The notes beneath the pieces are model-generated. The model did not search any database and was not told the origin of the DNA. It was given only the letters and a program-made list of their open reading frames with translations. Below, one piece after another: positions 33,347-42,429 of a stretch of 64,000 nucleotides of DNA. The stretch's first letter is position 1. Each line of letters opens with the position of its first letter. The DNA comes from Streptomyces sp. NRRL WC-3626 (GTDB lineage: Bacteria > Actinomycetota > Actinomycetes > Streptomycetales > Streptomycetaceae): contig NZ_JOCA01000004.1 of the NCBI RefSeq assembly GCF_000718785.1, positions 62,001 through 126,000 of the forward strand, written 5' to 3'. Made by a program: the position numbers and the translations under genes.

Positions 33347-34894
33347 CTACCCCTGATCCCCCACCGGCGCCGACGAAGGAACCGCCGCCGCGGCCGAATC
33401 GTCGTCCGTGTTCACCCGCTCGATGATCGCCATCCGCTCCGGTGTGTCCTCCGGCTTCACATACCCGATCACCACGTACAGCATCAACGACACCGCCAGC
33501 GGAATGGACACCTGGTACTCCAGCGGCACCCCGCCGTCCACCGCCCAGTTGATCGGGTAGTTCACCAGCCAGAAGGCCAGCAGCCCCAGCCCCCAGCTCG
33601 TCAGCGCCGCCGTGGGCCCGGAGCGGCGGAACGGCCGCAGCAGCCCCAGCATCATCGGGATGGCGATCGGCCCCATCAGCCCGGCCACCCACTTGATGAC
33701 GACCGTGATGATGTCCTTGAAGGCCGGCGAGTTGACCTGCGTGGCCACCGCCATGGACAGGCCGAGGAAGACCACCGTCGTCACGCGCGCCGCGATCAGC
33801 CCCGACCGGTCGCCCCACAGCCGCGCCTTCTGCGACAGCACCGGCGCCACATCACGGGTGAAGACGGCCGCGATGGCGTTGGCGTCGGAGGAGCACATGG
33901 CCATCGTGTGGGAGAAGAAGCCGACGATGACGAGCCCCAGCAGACCGTGCGGCAGCAGCTGCTCGGTCATCAGGGCGTAGGAGTCGGAGCCGTCCGGCTT
34001 CTGGGACTCCACCAGCAGGGGTGACATCCACATCGGGAAGAACAGGATCACCGGCCAGACCAGCCACAGCACCGCCGACAGCCGTGCCGAGCGCTCCGCC
34101 TCGCGGGCGTTGGGGGTGGCCATGTAGCGCTGGGCCTGGTTGAGCATGCCGCCGTTGTACTCGAACAGCTTGATGAACAGGAACGCCAGCAGGAAGATCG
34201 TGCCGTACGGCCCGACCAGCGGCTCCCCGTGTCCCTGGAGTTCGGGCTCGTCCCAGGCGCCGAAGAAGCCGCCGTGGTCGCCGAGTTCGGCCACCACCGC
34301 GACGAACATCGCGATACCGGCCAGCAGTTGGATGATGAACTGGCCCAGCTCGGTCAGCGCGTCGGCCCACAGGCCGCCGATGGTGCAGTAGATCGCCGTG
34401 ACGACACCGGTGATGAGGATGCCCTGGTTGAGGGAGACGCCGGTGAACACCGACAGCAGGGTGGCGATGGCCGCCCACTTCGCGCCCACGTCCACGATCT
34501 TCAGCAGCATGCCGGACCAGGCCAGCGCCTGCTGCGTCTTCAGGTCGTAGCGGTTCTTCAGGTACTCCAGCGGTGAGGCCACATGGAGCCGGGAGCGCAG
34601 CCGGTTGATCCGCGGGGCGAACAGCTTCGACCCGATGGCGATGCCGAAGGCGATGGGGAACGACCAGGTGACGAAGGACGTCACGCCGTAGGTGTAGGCG
34701 ATGCCGGCGTAGCCGGTGAACATCACCGCGCTGTACCCCGACATGTGGTGGGAGATGCCGGAGAGCCACCAGGGCATCTTGCCGCCGGCCGTGAAGAAGT
34801 CGCTGACGTTGTCCACCCGCTTGTGCGACCAGACACCGATGCCGACCATCACGGCGAAGTAGCCGATGAGCACCGCCCAGTCGAGACCGTTCAT
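33347..34894 (-). CDS. Sodium:solute symporter (SSS family)
   Basis: 515 residues from ATG 34894, with AAGGGGGG 3-10 nt upstream. About 13 hydrophobic helices are visible, with the family opening LDWAVLIGYFAVMVGIGVWSHKRV, the Na-site region FFTAGGKMPWWLSGISHHMSGYSA and the core helix KWAAIATLLSVFTGVSLNQG. The general group includes proline, pantothenate, glucose/myo-inositol and acetate carriers; the WWLSGISHHMSG version is nearer to the sugar/glycoside or SSS-type solute group, but the substrate is not certain. Monocistronic in the plasma membrane, using the Na gradient. The minus-strand membrane gene at 35097 is 202 bp upstream. Confidence 0.9.
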   Translation of the reverse strand: MNGLDWAVLIGYFAVMVGIGVWSHKRVDNVSDFFTAGGKMPWWLSGISHHMSGYSAVMFTGYAGIAYTYGVTSFVTWSFPIAFGIAIGSKLFAPRINRLRSRLHVASPLEYLKNRYDLKTQQALAWSGMLLKIVDVGAKWAAIATLLSVFTGVSLNQGILITGVVTAIYCTIGGLWADALTELGQFIIQLLAGIAMFVAVVAELGDHGGFFGAWDEPELQGHGEPLVGPYGTIFLLAFLFIKLFEYNGGMLNQAQRYMATPNAREAERSARLSAVLWLVWPVILFFPMWMSPLLVESQKPDGSDSYALMTEQLLPHGLLGLVIVGFFSHTMAMCSSDANAIAAVFTRDVAPVLSQKARLWGDRSGLIAARVTTVVFLGLSMAVATQVNSPAFKDIITVVIKWVAGLMGPIAIPMMLGLLRPFRRSGPTAALTSWGLGLLAFWLVNYPINWAVDGGVPLEYQVSIPLAVSLMLYVVIGYVKPEDTPERMAIIERVNTDDDSAAAAVPSSAPVGDQG

Positions 34895-35065
34895 GGCCCC
34901 CCTTCCAGGGTCCGCCTTGTGAACTCCACTCAGCTGGTTGGCACTTCGCCTGAGCGGGGTAGGGACGAGGAAGTCCGCGAAGTGCCCGCTCATCGTGGGG
35001 GCGGTGGCGTGATCATGACAAGAAAGCGGAAGGTCAAGGGGAAGTAAAGATGTTCGGCTAGCTGA

Positions 35066-35091
35066 CCTCCGTTCATCGACATGAACGGAGG
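35066..35091 (-). terminator. Terminator of the large membrane-protein gene
   Basis: cctccgttcat (35066-35076) and atgaacggagg (35081-35091), 11-bp perfect stem, loop cgac, 6 bp beyond the stop codon at 35097. Between it and the symporter start lies a patch with a 10-codon basic frame (35015-35047) that is probably not a gene. Confidence 0.7.
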
Positions 35092-35096
35092 CGGGG

Positions 35097-36962
35097 TCAG
35101 CGCAGCTCGTCGGGGCAGGGAGTGCCCCGCTCCCCCCACTTGTACGGAGCCGCCAGGCGGTATGTCCCCGGCTCGGGCGCGAGCAGCGTCGTCCAGGTGT
35201 CGCCGTCCGTGTCCTCCTCCGTCTCCAGCAGACAGCCGTGGACGTTCTCGTACGTCTTCGGCTCGCCCTCCGGCCGGTCCTCGGACTCCTGCGTCTCCCG
35301 CGGAGGATCCAGCGGTTTGCCGTCGGCGTCGACGAGGCCCAGCCACGGCGAGTACGGGACCCGGATCAGGATCCGGCCCGCCTTCTCCACCCGCAGCGTC
35401 CACTCGCCCTGCTCGGCCCGCTCCACGACCGTGTTCGGCTCCGCCAGCGGCGTCGGGTCCTTCACCGCGAAGAGCTGCCAGTTGGCGTCGCCCCAGATCT
35501 GCTCCAGATACGGCAGCCCGCGCTGCACCAGCTCCCGCTCCCGCTGGCCGCCGTCACCGTCCGGCTCGTCCTTCGGCAGCACCACGAAGTGCACGCCCCA
35601 GCGCTTCAGCCACTCGTTGTAGTTCGCCGAGTTGAGGGTGTCGTCGTAGAAGAGCGGGTTGCGCTGCATGTCGGCCTGCCGGTTCCAGCCCCGGGCGAGG
35701 TTGACGTACGGGGCGAGGGCGGAGGCCTCACGGTGCGAGGCGGCGGGGACGACCTCCACCCGGCCCCGCTCGGCGCCGACCCCCTGGAGCTCGTTCACCA
35801 GCGGCGCCAGCTCGCGCGCCCAGGACGCGCGGGGCGTGGTGTGCACGACGTCGTCGACCGACTTGAAGCCGATCCACACGGTGAAGCCGACGATCGCGAC
35901 GACGACCGCGTACCACTTGCGGGACTTCGGCACGGTGAACGGCAGCGCCGCCACCAGCGCCACCCCGCCGAACAGCATCGACAGCCGGGTCATGTTCGAC
36001 CCGATCTGCGAGCTGATCAGCCAGACCAGCACGATCCCCAGCCCGTACACGGCGGACGTGATCCGTACGGTCTTCCAGTCCGCGGGGACCAGGACGTACA
36101 CCAGGATCGAGTACAGCAGCGGCAGGATCACCGAGCCGATGCCCATCGGCTGGGTCCCCGAGAACGGGAAGAGCCACGCCGAGACCGCCACCACGGCGGT
36201 GGGCGCGAGGCCCAGCGCCCACGCGCCCGGCCGCCGCTTCTGCAGGAACAGCGCCACCGCGATCAGGCCCACGAACAGACCGGCGACCGGCGAGGCCATG
36301 GTGGCGAGCGCCGCCAGCGGGGCCGCGCACAGGGCCTTCGCCCAGCGCTTGTAGCGCCAGCGGTAGGGCCAGCAGAAGACGACGGCGACCGCGCCGAGCG
36401 CGAACATCGTGCCGAGTCCGTACGTCACCCGGCCCGAGGCCGCGTTGCACAGCAGCGCGAAGACGCCCGCGAGGGCCGCCCACAGGGGGTTGCGCACCGA
36501 CCGGCTGCGCATCAGCACCAGGGTCAGCAGGCCCGCCGACACGGTGCCCGCGATCATCATCGTGGTCCGCACCCCGAGGACCGACATCAGATACGGCGAC
36601 ACCACGCTGTACGACACCGGGTGCATACCGCCGTACCAGGCGAGGTTGTACGCGGAGTCCGGGTGCCGGCCGACGAACTCGGCCCACGCGTCCTGCGCGG
36701 CGAGATCGCCGCCACTGTTCGCGAACGTGAAGAACCAGACGATGTGGAGGACACCGGAGAGCGCGGTCACGGACAGCACCGGGTGCCGCAGCATGCGGGC
36801 GCGGACGGCGAGGACGGCGGTCATGAGGCGGCCGGAAGCGCGGTCAGCGGCCTCGGGCGGCCGCGGTGTCCCGGACCGCCCGCTCGCGGGCGGCGGTATT
36901 CGCGGGCCGGAGCCCGGGTCCGGTTCGGCGTCGTCGGCGCGTGTCGGCTCCGCTGTGGCCAC
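35097..36962 (-). CDS. Large polytopic membrane protein with C-terminal soluble domain (GT-C/oligosaccharyl-like)
   Basis: 621 residues from GTG 36962, GGGAG ~9 nt upstream. A disordered Pro-rich head (~45 residues) is followed by about 11 hydrophobic helices up to residue ~370. The first loop reads NSGGDLAAQDAWAEFVGRHPDSAYNLAWYGGMHPVSYSVVSPYL, an acidic-aromatic external loop (quoted as the stretch 80-125, key residues D88, W92, W107). The rest is a ~245-residue globular external domain with strands such as WGVHFVVLPKDEP and WQLFAVKDPTPLAEP. This layout resembles polyprenyl-phosphate-dependent glycosyltransferases of the GT-C fold, or alternative permease-like proteins. No catalytic motif can be proven. 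Stands alone. Confidence 0.7.
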   Translation of the reverse strand: MATAEPTRADDAEPDPGSGPRIPPPASGRSGTPRPPEAADRASGRLMTAVLAVRARMLRHPVLSVTALSGVLHIVWFFTFANSGGDLAAQDAWAEFVGRHPDSAYNLAWYGGMHPVSYSVVSPYLMSVLGVRTTMMIAGTVSAGLLTLVLMRSRSVRNPLWAALAGVFALLCNAASGRVTYGLGTMFALGAVAVVFCWPYRWRYKRWAKALCAAPLAALATMASPVAGLFVGLIAVALFLQKRRPGAWALGLAPTAVVAVSAWLFPFSGTQPMGIGSVILPLLYSILVYVLVPADWKTVRITSAVYGLGIVLVWLISSQIGSNMTRLSMLFGGVALVAALPFTVPKSRKWYAVVVAIVGFTVWIGFKSVDDVVHTTPRASWARELAPLVNELQGVGAERGRVEVVPAASHREASALAPYVNLARGWNRQADMQRNPLFYDDTLNSANYNEWLKRWGVHFVVLPKDEPDGDGGQRERELVQRGLPYLEQIWGDANWQLFAVKDPTPLAEPNTVVERAEQGEWTLRVEKAGRILIRVPYSPWLGLVDADGKPLDPPRETQESEDRPEGEPKTYENVHGCLLETEEDTDGDTWTTLLAPEPGTYRLAAPYKWGERGTPCPDELR

Positions 36963-37019
36963 CTGAAGGCACTCCCCGTATCCCGTCTGCTTGCCCGTTT
37001 CGTGACGCTAGCACGCGGT

Positions 37020-37056
37020 CCGGCGGCCGTCGCCCGTGGTGGGCGGCGGCCGCCGG
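37020..37056 (-). terminator. Terminator of the carboxypeptidase gene
   Basis: ccggcggccgtcgccc (37020-37035) and gggcggcggccgccgg (37041-37056), a 16-bp stem with one G-T pair, 5-nt loop, 18 bp after the minus-strand stop at 37075. Confidence 0.65.
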
Positions 37057-37074
37057 CTCCGTGCGGTGCCCGGA

Positions 37075-40000
37075 TCAGGTCAGACGCGTCAGCCTGTCCC
37101 CGAAACCGGGCTCGACGAGGTCTTCCTGCAGCGCGACCGGCACCTTGACGGCACCGCTCGTGCCGTCGCCGACCGTGAGCGTGCCGACCTTCGTGCCGGC
37201 CTTCGCCGTGTGCGGCAGCTCCCCGCCGGTGAACGTCAGCTTCACCGACAGACCCGCCCAGCCGACGGCCTTGACGTCCTCGGTGACGGCGACGGGCGTA
37301 CGGCCGCCGAGGCCGTCGTCCGCGTAACCGACGACGGTGCCCTTCTTCAGGATCGTCGCCGACTCCAGTACGTCCTGCGCGGCCCGGATCAGCTGGTCGC
37401 CCGCGGACAGGGCGCCGGACAGGATGGTGTTGTCCACGCCGCCCTCGGGCTGGCGCACCACCGCGCCGATGATCCGGTGGGTCTCGCCGTCGACGTCCTT
37501 CTTCGCCGCGAAGGAGAGGTTGCCGAGCGCGGAGGTGGTCGTACCGGTCTTGATCCCGACCACGTCGTTGTGGCCGACCAGACGGTTCCAGTTGCCGTGC
37601 TTCGTGCCCTTGTAGTCGATGTACTCCATCATCGCGGCGACCTCGCGGAAGGCGGGCTGCTTCATCGCGGCCTTGGCCAGCTTCACCTGGTCCACGGCGG
37701 TGCTCACGGTGGTGTTGTTCAGACCCGAGGGGTCCGTGTACGTCGTGTTCGTCATGCCGAGGTCCTTCGCGGCGGCGTTCATCTTGTCGACGAACGCCTT
37801 CTCCGAACCGGCGTCCCAGCGGGCCAGCAGCCGCGCCACGTTGTTCGCGGACGCGATCAGGATGGCCTCGAGCGCCTCCCGCTGGGAGATCTCGTCGCCC
37901 GCCGTGACGTTGACGGTGGACTCGTCACCGGCGTCGGACTGCTTCTCGGCGAGCTCGTCGACCTTGATCTTCGGACCGTCGGCGCCGCTCTTCAGGTCGT
38001 GGTCGCGCAGGATCACGTACGCCGTCATGACCTTGGCGACACTGGCGATCGGTACGGGCTTCTGCTCGCCGGACGAGCCGAAGGTGCCGATGCCGTCGAC
38101 GTCCAGCGCGGCCTGCCCCTTCTCCGGCCACGGGATGTCGACCTTGCCGCCCTCGAAGGTGAAGCTGTCCTCGGCGGTCAGCTCCAGGGTGGGCGTCGGG
38201 AGCGGGCGGAAGTTCTGTACGACGCCGAAGACGATCACCAGCAGCAGAACCAGTGGCGTCCAGATCTTGAGCCGCCGCACCGCGGTCCGCAGCGGGGTCT
38301 GCGGGGGCGGCGGGGTGTTGGTCAGCTCCGCCAGCAGATCCAGCGGCGGGCGGGGCGGCAGCGGCTGCTGCGTGGTCCGCTCGGGACCGACCTGGGGGAG
38401 CGAGGTGGTGGGGCCGGTGGGCTGGACGGGCGCGGCGGGCGGCTTGCGGGCACCGAGGTCCTCGTCCCGCTTCAGCGCCACGAACCTGCTGGTCCGCTCG
38501 GCCTCGGCATCCGCCCGGCGGGCCGCGTCGCCCAGCTTGAGCATGGTGGTGGGCTGATCCACGGCCGGCGCGGGGGCCCGCCCGGTCCGGAACACGGCGG
38601 TGGGCTGATCGACGGGCCCCTTGCCCTTCGGCCGCGCGCCCGCGTCGTCGGACCCCCGGGCCCCGGGAACCCCGCCGCCCCCCTCGCCGTCGGCGCGGGA
38701 AGCGTCCTTCGCGGAGTCGTCGGCCTGCGCGGCGCCCTCGGAGGCGGCGCCCCCGCGCTTGTCCTCGGCGCCGGAGGCGCCGGGCCGGGTGGCGTCCTCA
38801 CGCTCGCCCTCGTCGCGGGACGCGTCCGTGGCGGACTCCGCCGCGTCCGCACCCGTGCCGGTCTCACCGGCGGCCTCGTCGCGGGACGCCCCGGCCGCGG
38901 GCTCCGGCGCGCTCGCGCCCGTCCCGGCCCGTACGGCGGTGCCCTTCGCGGCGCTCTTGGAGTCTGCGTCGGCTCGGGAGGCGGTGGCGTCGGGGGTGTC
39001 GTCCGAGTCGGCCTGGACGTTCCCGTGCTCGTCCTCGGCGCCGGACGCGTCGGCTGCGGCCATCGGCGCGTCCGCGCCGGTCTTCCGTGCGGCGGGCTCG
39101 TCCTCGGCGGTGGCCGTGGGCGCGTCCGTGTCGGCCGGGGCGGCGGTCTGTGCGGCGCCGCTCCCGCGCCGGCCCTCGGCACGGGACGCGTCGTCGTGCG
39201 CGGCGGTCTCGGGGCCGTCTTCGGTGCCGGACGCATCGTCGGCGCCCGTCCCCGTGCCGGCCCCGGCGTTCTCCTGCTCGCCCTCGCTGCGGGACGCGCC
39301 CTCGGGGGAGTCCCCCGCGCTCTCCGACTTCGCGGCGGCAACCGCCCGCCCGGAGGCGTCCTCGCCCGCCGGGTCCGACCCGCCCTCGCCCTCCTCGCCG
39401 GAGGCACCCGCGACCGAACCCGCCTCGGCCGTGCTCGCGCGCTCCGCGCCGGACGCCGCCTCTGCCGTACCCCGGTCGCCGGAGACATCACCCGCGACCG
39501 TACCGATTTCCCGCTCCCCGGTGTCGGCGGAACCTCCCGAGTCGTTCCCGGTGTCGGCCGAACCTCCGGAGGTGCCCTGGGCGTCGGCCGAGCCTTCCGA
39601 GGTGCCCTCGGTGTCGGCTGAACCTCCGGAGGTGCCCTGGGCGTCGGCCGAGTCTCCCGAGGTGCCCCCGGTGTCGGCTGAACCTCCCGAGGTGCCCCCG
39701 GTGTCGGCTGAACCTCCCGAGGTGCCCTCGGTGTCGGCTGAACCTCCCGAGGTGCCCTCGGTGTCGGCCGGACCCTCCGAAGCGTCCCCGGCGTCAGCCG
39801 GGGCACCCGGGGCACCCGGGGCAGCCGGGCTGTCCGTCGTCTCGTCGTCCGCCGGGCGGACCCACGTCGCCACCGCCTCGCGCAGGCGGCCCGACTCCCC
39901 GTTCCCGCCGCCCGAGGGCGGCTCCTCGCGCACCGACAGCACGCGCGTCGCCGTGTCCGGTGCCGCCTCGCGGCTCACCGCCAACCGGGGGTCCCGCTTC

Positions 40001-40083
40001 CCGGGAACCGGACCCGCGCTCCCCGACGTCGGTTCTGCCGACGACTCGCGCTGCTTCGACCTGTCGGGGGACTCGCCCGCCAC
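37075..40083 (-). CDS. D-alanyl-D-alanine carboxypeptidase with long repeat-bearing cytoplasmic tail
   Basis: 1002 residues from GTG 40083, with GGAGGAGG 5-6 nt upstream (at the in-frame ATG 40107). The first ~600 residues are disordered and acidic, with nine 10-residue repeats like SADTEGTSGG near residues 98-188 and Thr-containing segments DQPTAVFRTG and DQPTTMLKLG. A transmembrane helix lies at about 605-623 (PLVLLLVIVFGVVQNF). The external penicillin-binding domain has S681-x-x-K684 (SVAK), S745-x-N747 (SAN) and K845-T-G (KTG). It trims stem peptides of peptidoglycan and affects vancomycin-type sensitivity. The cytoplasmic half is much longer than in typical DacA, suggesting cytosolic regulation. 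Alone on its strand, divergent from the GPP34 gene. Confidence 0.93.
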   Translation of the reverse strand: MAGESPDRSKQRESSAEPTSGSAGPVPGKRDPRLAVSREAAPDTATRVLSVREEPPSGGGNGESGRLREAVATWVRPADDETTDSPAAPGAPGAPADAGDASEGPADTEGTSGGSADTEGTSGGSADTGGTSGGSADTGGTSGDSADAQGTSGGSADTEGTSEGSADAQGTSGGSADTGNDSGGSADTGEREIGTVAGDVSGDRGTAEAASGAERASTAEAGSVAGASGEEGEGGSDPAGEDASGRAVAAAKSESAGDSPEGASRSEGEQENAGAGTGTGADDASGTEDGPETAAHDDASRAEGRRGSGAAQTAAPADTDAPTATAEDEPAARKTGADAPMAAADASGAEDEHGNVQADSDDTPDATASRADADSKSAAKGTAVRAGTGASAPEPAAGASRDEAAGETGTGADAAESATDASRDEGEREDATRPGASGAEDKRGGAASEGAAQADDSAKDASRADGEGGGGVPGARGSDDAGARPKGKGPVDQPTAVFRTGRAPAPAVDQPTTMLKLGDAARRADAEAERTSRFVALKRDEDLGARKPPAAPVQPTGPTTSLPQVGPERTTQQPLPPRPPLDLLAELTNTPPPPQTPLRTAVRRLKIWTPLVLLLVIVFGVVQNFRPLPTPTLELTAEDSFTFEGGKVDIPWPEKGQAALDVDGIGTFGSSGEQKPVPIASVAKVMTAYVILRDHDLKSGADGPKIKVDELAEKQSDAGDESTVNVTAGDEISQREALEAILIASANNVARLLARWDAGSEKAFVDKMNAAAKDLGMTNTTYTDPSGLNNTTVSTAVDQVKLAKAAMKQPAFREVAAMMEYIDYKGTKHGNWNRLVGHNDVVGIKTGTTTSALGNLSFAAKKDVDGETHRIIGAVVRQPEGGVDNTILSGALSAGDQLIRAAQDVLESATILKKGTVVGYADDGLGGRTPVAVTEDVKAVGWAGLSVKLTFTGGELPHTAKAGTKVGTLTVGDGTSGAVKVPVALQEDLVEPGFGDRLTRLT
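39521..39790 (-). repeat. Nine 30-bp tandem repeats inside the carboxypeptidase gene
   Basis: Units start every 30 bp from 39521 to 39761 (plus-strand pattern gtgtcggctgaacctcccga followed by ggtgccctcg, with scattered substitutions), a tenth degenerate copy follows at 39791. Each codes for a variant of SADTEGTSGG on the minus strand. The unit is a multiple of 3, so copy changes keep the frame. Confidence 0.9.
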
Positions 40084-40320
40084 CGATGCCTCCTCCATGC
40101 GCCGCACGCCCCGCGTGCGCCAACCGAACCGTGAACCGCCGCCCGTGACAACGCTCCACAGCGCTGTCCGAACCATGTACCAGTGTCCTGTGTGCGGACT
40201 TCCCCCACGTGGTAGACGAGAACGACATACCTACTGGTTCCACTACGAAGTGGTCACGCACCCTCGACAGACCAATGTGAGAGGGGTCACCCTGTCAGAC
40301 ATCCACGCGGGGAGGCATGG

Positions 40321-41076
40321 ATGGGCAGGAGCCGCAGAACACTTCCGGAAGAGCTTCTGCTGCTGGCATTGGACCCGACCACGGGTACCACTGCACAGCC
40401 GCAGTCGCTCGACCTCGGTCTGGCCGGAGCACAGCTAGTGGAGCTGGCGCTGGCCGGACGGATAGCCCCTGACGGGGATCGTATCGCCGTGGTGGTGCCA
40501 CGGCCGACTGGAGACCCAACACTGGACTGCGCGTTGGAGTTGCTGCGAAGGCGCGGCGCTCCCGTACGGGCGGTCAACTGGATCGGCGGGCCGCGACTCG
40601 GGCTGCGCCAGACCTACCTCTCGCATCTGGAGCGGTGCGGCATGGTGCACGCCGTGGCCGGACAGATGTGCGGGGTGCTGCCGACGACTCGCTACCAGGC
40701 GACGGACACCGAGATCAGCCGGGAGATCAGGGCCCGGCTGGACTCCGCGATCCGCACCGGCGTCCCGCCGGACCCGCGGACCGCGGCGCTCGCCGCACTG
40801 GCGCACGCGGTGGGACTCGGCAAGCACCTGTACCCGGGGAACGAGGGACGCTCCTCGCGTTCCCGGTTGCGGGATCTGATCCGGCACGACCCGATGGGCG
40901 GACTCGTGGCGCACGCCGTGATGGACGTCCAGAACGGCGCCGCGGCCCAGCCGCGCCGCAGCCCCGCCCCGGCAGGCCGGCAGGCCCCCGCCGGCGGCCG
41001 GGGAGCACCGGAACCCGCCCGTGGTGTTCCGGCGCAACCGCACCGCGGATCCATGGCACGCGCCGCGGTGCACTAG
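40321..41076 (+). CDS. GPP34 (GOLPH3/Vps74-like) phosphoprotein-family protein
   Basis: 251 residues from ATG 40321, with GGGGAGG 5 nt upstream. The domain begins LPEELLLLALDPTTG and continues with LGLAGAQLVELALAGRIAPDGDRI, the classical GPP34 opening; a central helical stretch has LRQTYLSHLERCGMV. In eukaryotes the fold binds phosphoinositides and Golgi enzymes; bacterial members are common in Streptomyces, and their role is not settled (membrane-associated or cell-envelope work is assumed). The last ~40 residues are a basic Pro/Ala tail. A strong terminator follows at 41123-41168. Divergent from the carboxypeptidase gene; 237 bp between them contain no gene. Confidence 0.9.
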   Translation: MGRSRRTLPEELLLLALDPTTGTTAQPQSLDLGLAGAQLVELALAGRIAPDGDRIAVVVPRPTGDPTLDCALELLRRRGAPVRAVNWIGGPRLGLRQTYLSHLERCGMVHAVAGQMCGVLPTTRYQATDTEISREIRARLDSAIRTGVPPDPRTAALAALAHAVGLGKHLYPGNEGRSSRSRLRDLIRHDPMGGLVAHAVMDVQNGAAAQPRRSPAPAGRQAPAGGRGAPEPARGVPAQPHRGSMARAAVH

Positions 41077-41122
41077 CCGTACGGATCCAGGGCGGGCCAG
41101 ACCCGGTCACGGGAGCCGCAGT

Positions 41123-41168
41123 CCGAGCGGGGCGGGGAGAACACACGGGTTCTCCCCGCCCCGCTCGG
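41123..41168 (+). terminator. Very strong terminator after the GPP34 gene
   Basis: ccgagcggggcggggagaac (41123-41142) with its perfect 20-bp complement (41149-41168) and loop acacgg. Confidence 0.85.
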
Positions 41169-41279
41169 CGCACCCGTGTCCGGCAGCGGCACGCGTCAAC
41201 ACCCGGGAGTTCACCGGGACGTGGCGTGTGCTTGTCGTATATCCACCGTTTCCCAGCGGTAGGAAGCACCTTGGTGGCA

Positions 41280-41320
41280 GTCTGCTCAACAGCAGACACG
41301 CAAAGTGGCAAGTAGTACTA
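41280..41320 (+). promoter_or_regulatory. Promoter/operator of the XRE gene
   Basis: gtctgct-caac-agcagac (41280-41297) has perfect 7-bp arms, and tagtacta (41313-41320) is a perfect 8-bp palindrome that could be or overlap the -10. If -10 is TAGTAC, the dyad covers the -35 region and the start falls near 41325, just before GGAGG at 41332-41336. This is a likely autoregulatory operator, by position. Confidence 0.5.
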
Positions 41321-41346
41321 GGCACGCAGCCGGAGGTGCACGTCCC

Positions 41347-42204
41347 GTGGCGTCCAATGTCAATCCCACCGTCAGGCGGCGCCGGCTGGGCCAGGAGCTG
41401 CGCCGGCTCCGCGAGGTCAAGGGCATGACCGCGGAGGAGGTGGCGGAGCGGCTGCTGGTGTCGCAGTCGAAGATCAGCCGCCTGGAGAACGGGCGGCGCA
41501 GCATCAGCCAGCGTGACGTCCGCGATCTGTGCGGGGTCTACGAGGTGGAGGACCAGCGGATCGTCGAGTCGCTGATGCAGATGGCCAAGGACTCGCGCCA
41601 GCAGGGCTGGTGGCACGCCTTCGGCGACATCCCGTACAGCGTCTACATCGGGCTGGAGACGGACGCGGAGTCGCTGCGCGTCTACGAGCCGCAGATCATC
41701 ACCGGGCTGCTGCAGACCCGCGCGTACGCGGAGGCGATCGTGCAGGGCGGCTCGCCCGAGTCGTCGGAGCAGGACAACGACAAGCGGGTCGAGGTGCGGC
41801 TGCGCCGGCAGAGCCGGATCACCGCGGACCGGGACCCGCTGCGGCTGTGGGTGGTGCTGGACGAGGCGTCGCTGCACCGCGTCGTCGGGAGCCGACAGGT
41901 GATGCGGGAACAGCTGGAGCACGTCATGGAGTTGTCCCAGCTGCCGCACATCACCGTGCAGGTGCTGCCGTTCGAGGTCGGCGCGCACGCCGGGATCAAC
42001 GGGCAGTACTCCATCCTGGAGTTCGCCGACGCGGCCGACTCGAGCGTGGTCTACATCGAGGGCGTCACCAGCGACCTGTATCTGGAGAAGCCGCACGATG
42101 TGCAGAAGTACACGGTGATGTACGAGCATCTGCGGGCCCAGTCGCTGAACGTGGAGGCGTCCCGGCAGCGCGTCGAGCGCCTCGCGAAGGAGTACGCGCG
42201 CTGA
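41347..42204 (+). CDS. XRE-family regulator with DUF5753-like sensing domain (Scr1-type)
   Basis: 285 residues from GTG 41347; GGAGG at 41332-41336. The N-terminal helix-turn-helix (about 10-65) reads LGQELRRLREVKGMTAEEVA followed by LLVSQSKISRLENGRR. The C-terminal ~200 residues have the features of the large actinobacterial DUF5753 group: EPQIITGLLQTRAYAEAI, RRQSRIT, then LWVVLDEASLHR and YIEGVTSDLYLEKPHDVQKY. It pairs with the DUF397 gene 225 bp downstream. In S. coelicolor such a pair (Scr1/Scr2, from memory) increases antibiotic production and behaves somewhat like a toxin-antitoxin pair. It probably controls its own promoter. Confidence 0.94.
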   Translation: MASNVNPTVRRRRLGQELRRLREVKGMTAEEVAERLLVSQSKISRLENGRRSISQRDVRDLCGVYEVEDQRIVESLMQMAKDSRQQGWWHAFGDIPYSVYIGLETDAESLRVYEPQIITGLLQTRAYAEAIVQGGSPESSEQDNDKRVEVRLRRQSRITADRDPLRLWVVLDEASLHRVVGSRQVMREQLEHVMELSQLPHITVQVLPFEVGAHAGINGQYSILEFADAADSSVVYIEGVTSDLYLEKPHDVQKYTVMYEHLRAQSLNVEASRQRVERLAKEYAR

Positions 42205-42310
42205 ACACCGGCCGTACGGCGGCGGGATGGTACACCGTGGGCAGGCAGGGATGGAAGTATCCCCTGGTATATGCCACTCGGTCGAGTGAACGGCTCCTCC
42301 GAAAGAGGAT

Positions 42311-42356
42311 GTTGGCGAGTAGCGTCGATCACGCCAACCACCAGTGAGGGTTGGCG
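42311..42356 (+). promoter_or_regulatory. Three GTTGGCG words upstream of the DUF397 gene
   Basis: gttggcg (42311-42317), cgccaac (42332-42338) and gttggcg (42350-42356). The middle word can pair with either flank (14- or 11-nt loop), giving two exclusive hairpins, or the three may be binding sites for the XRE protein. tatatg near 42268 could be the promoter -10 upstream of these. Confidence 0.4.
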
Positions 42357-42429
42357 AAATCCGGCCCCGGGTCCATGCCGGGGCACGCGGGCCGGTGACA
42401 GCGACTCAGCATCTGGCTACGGAGCGAAC

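Noticed and set aside
35015..35047. Ten-codon basic frame MTRKRKVKGK
   Set aside because: Too short, no clear ribosome site, no known basic leader peptide role.
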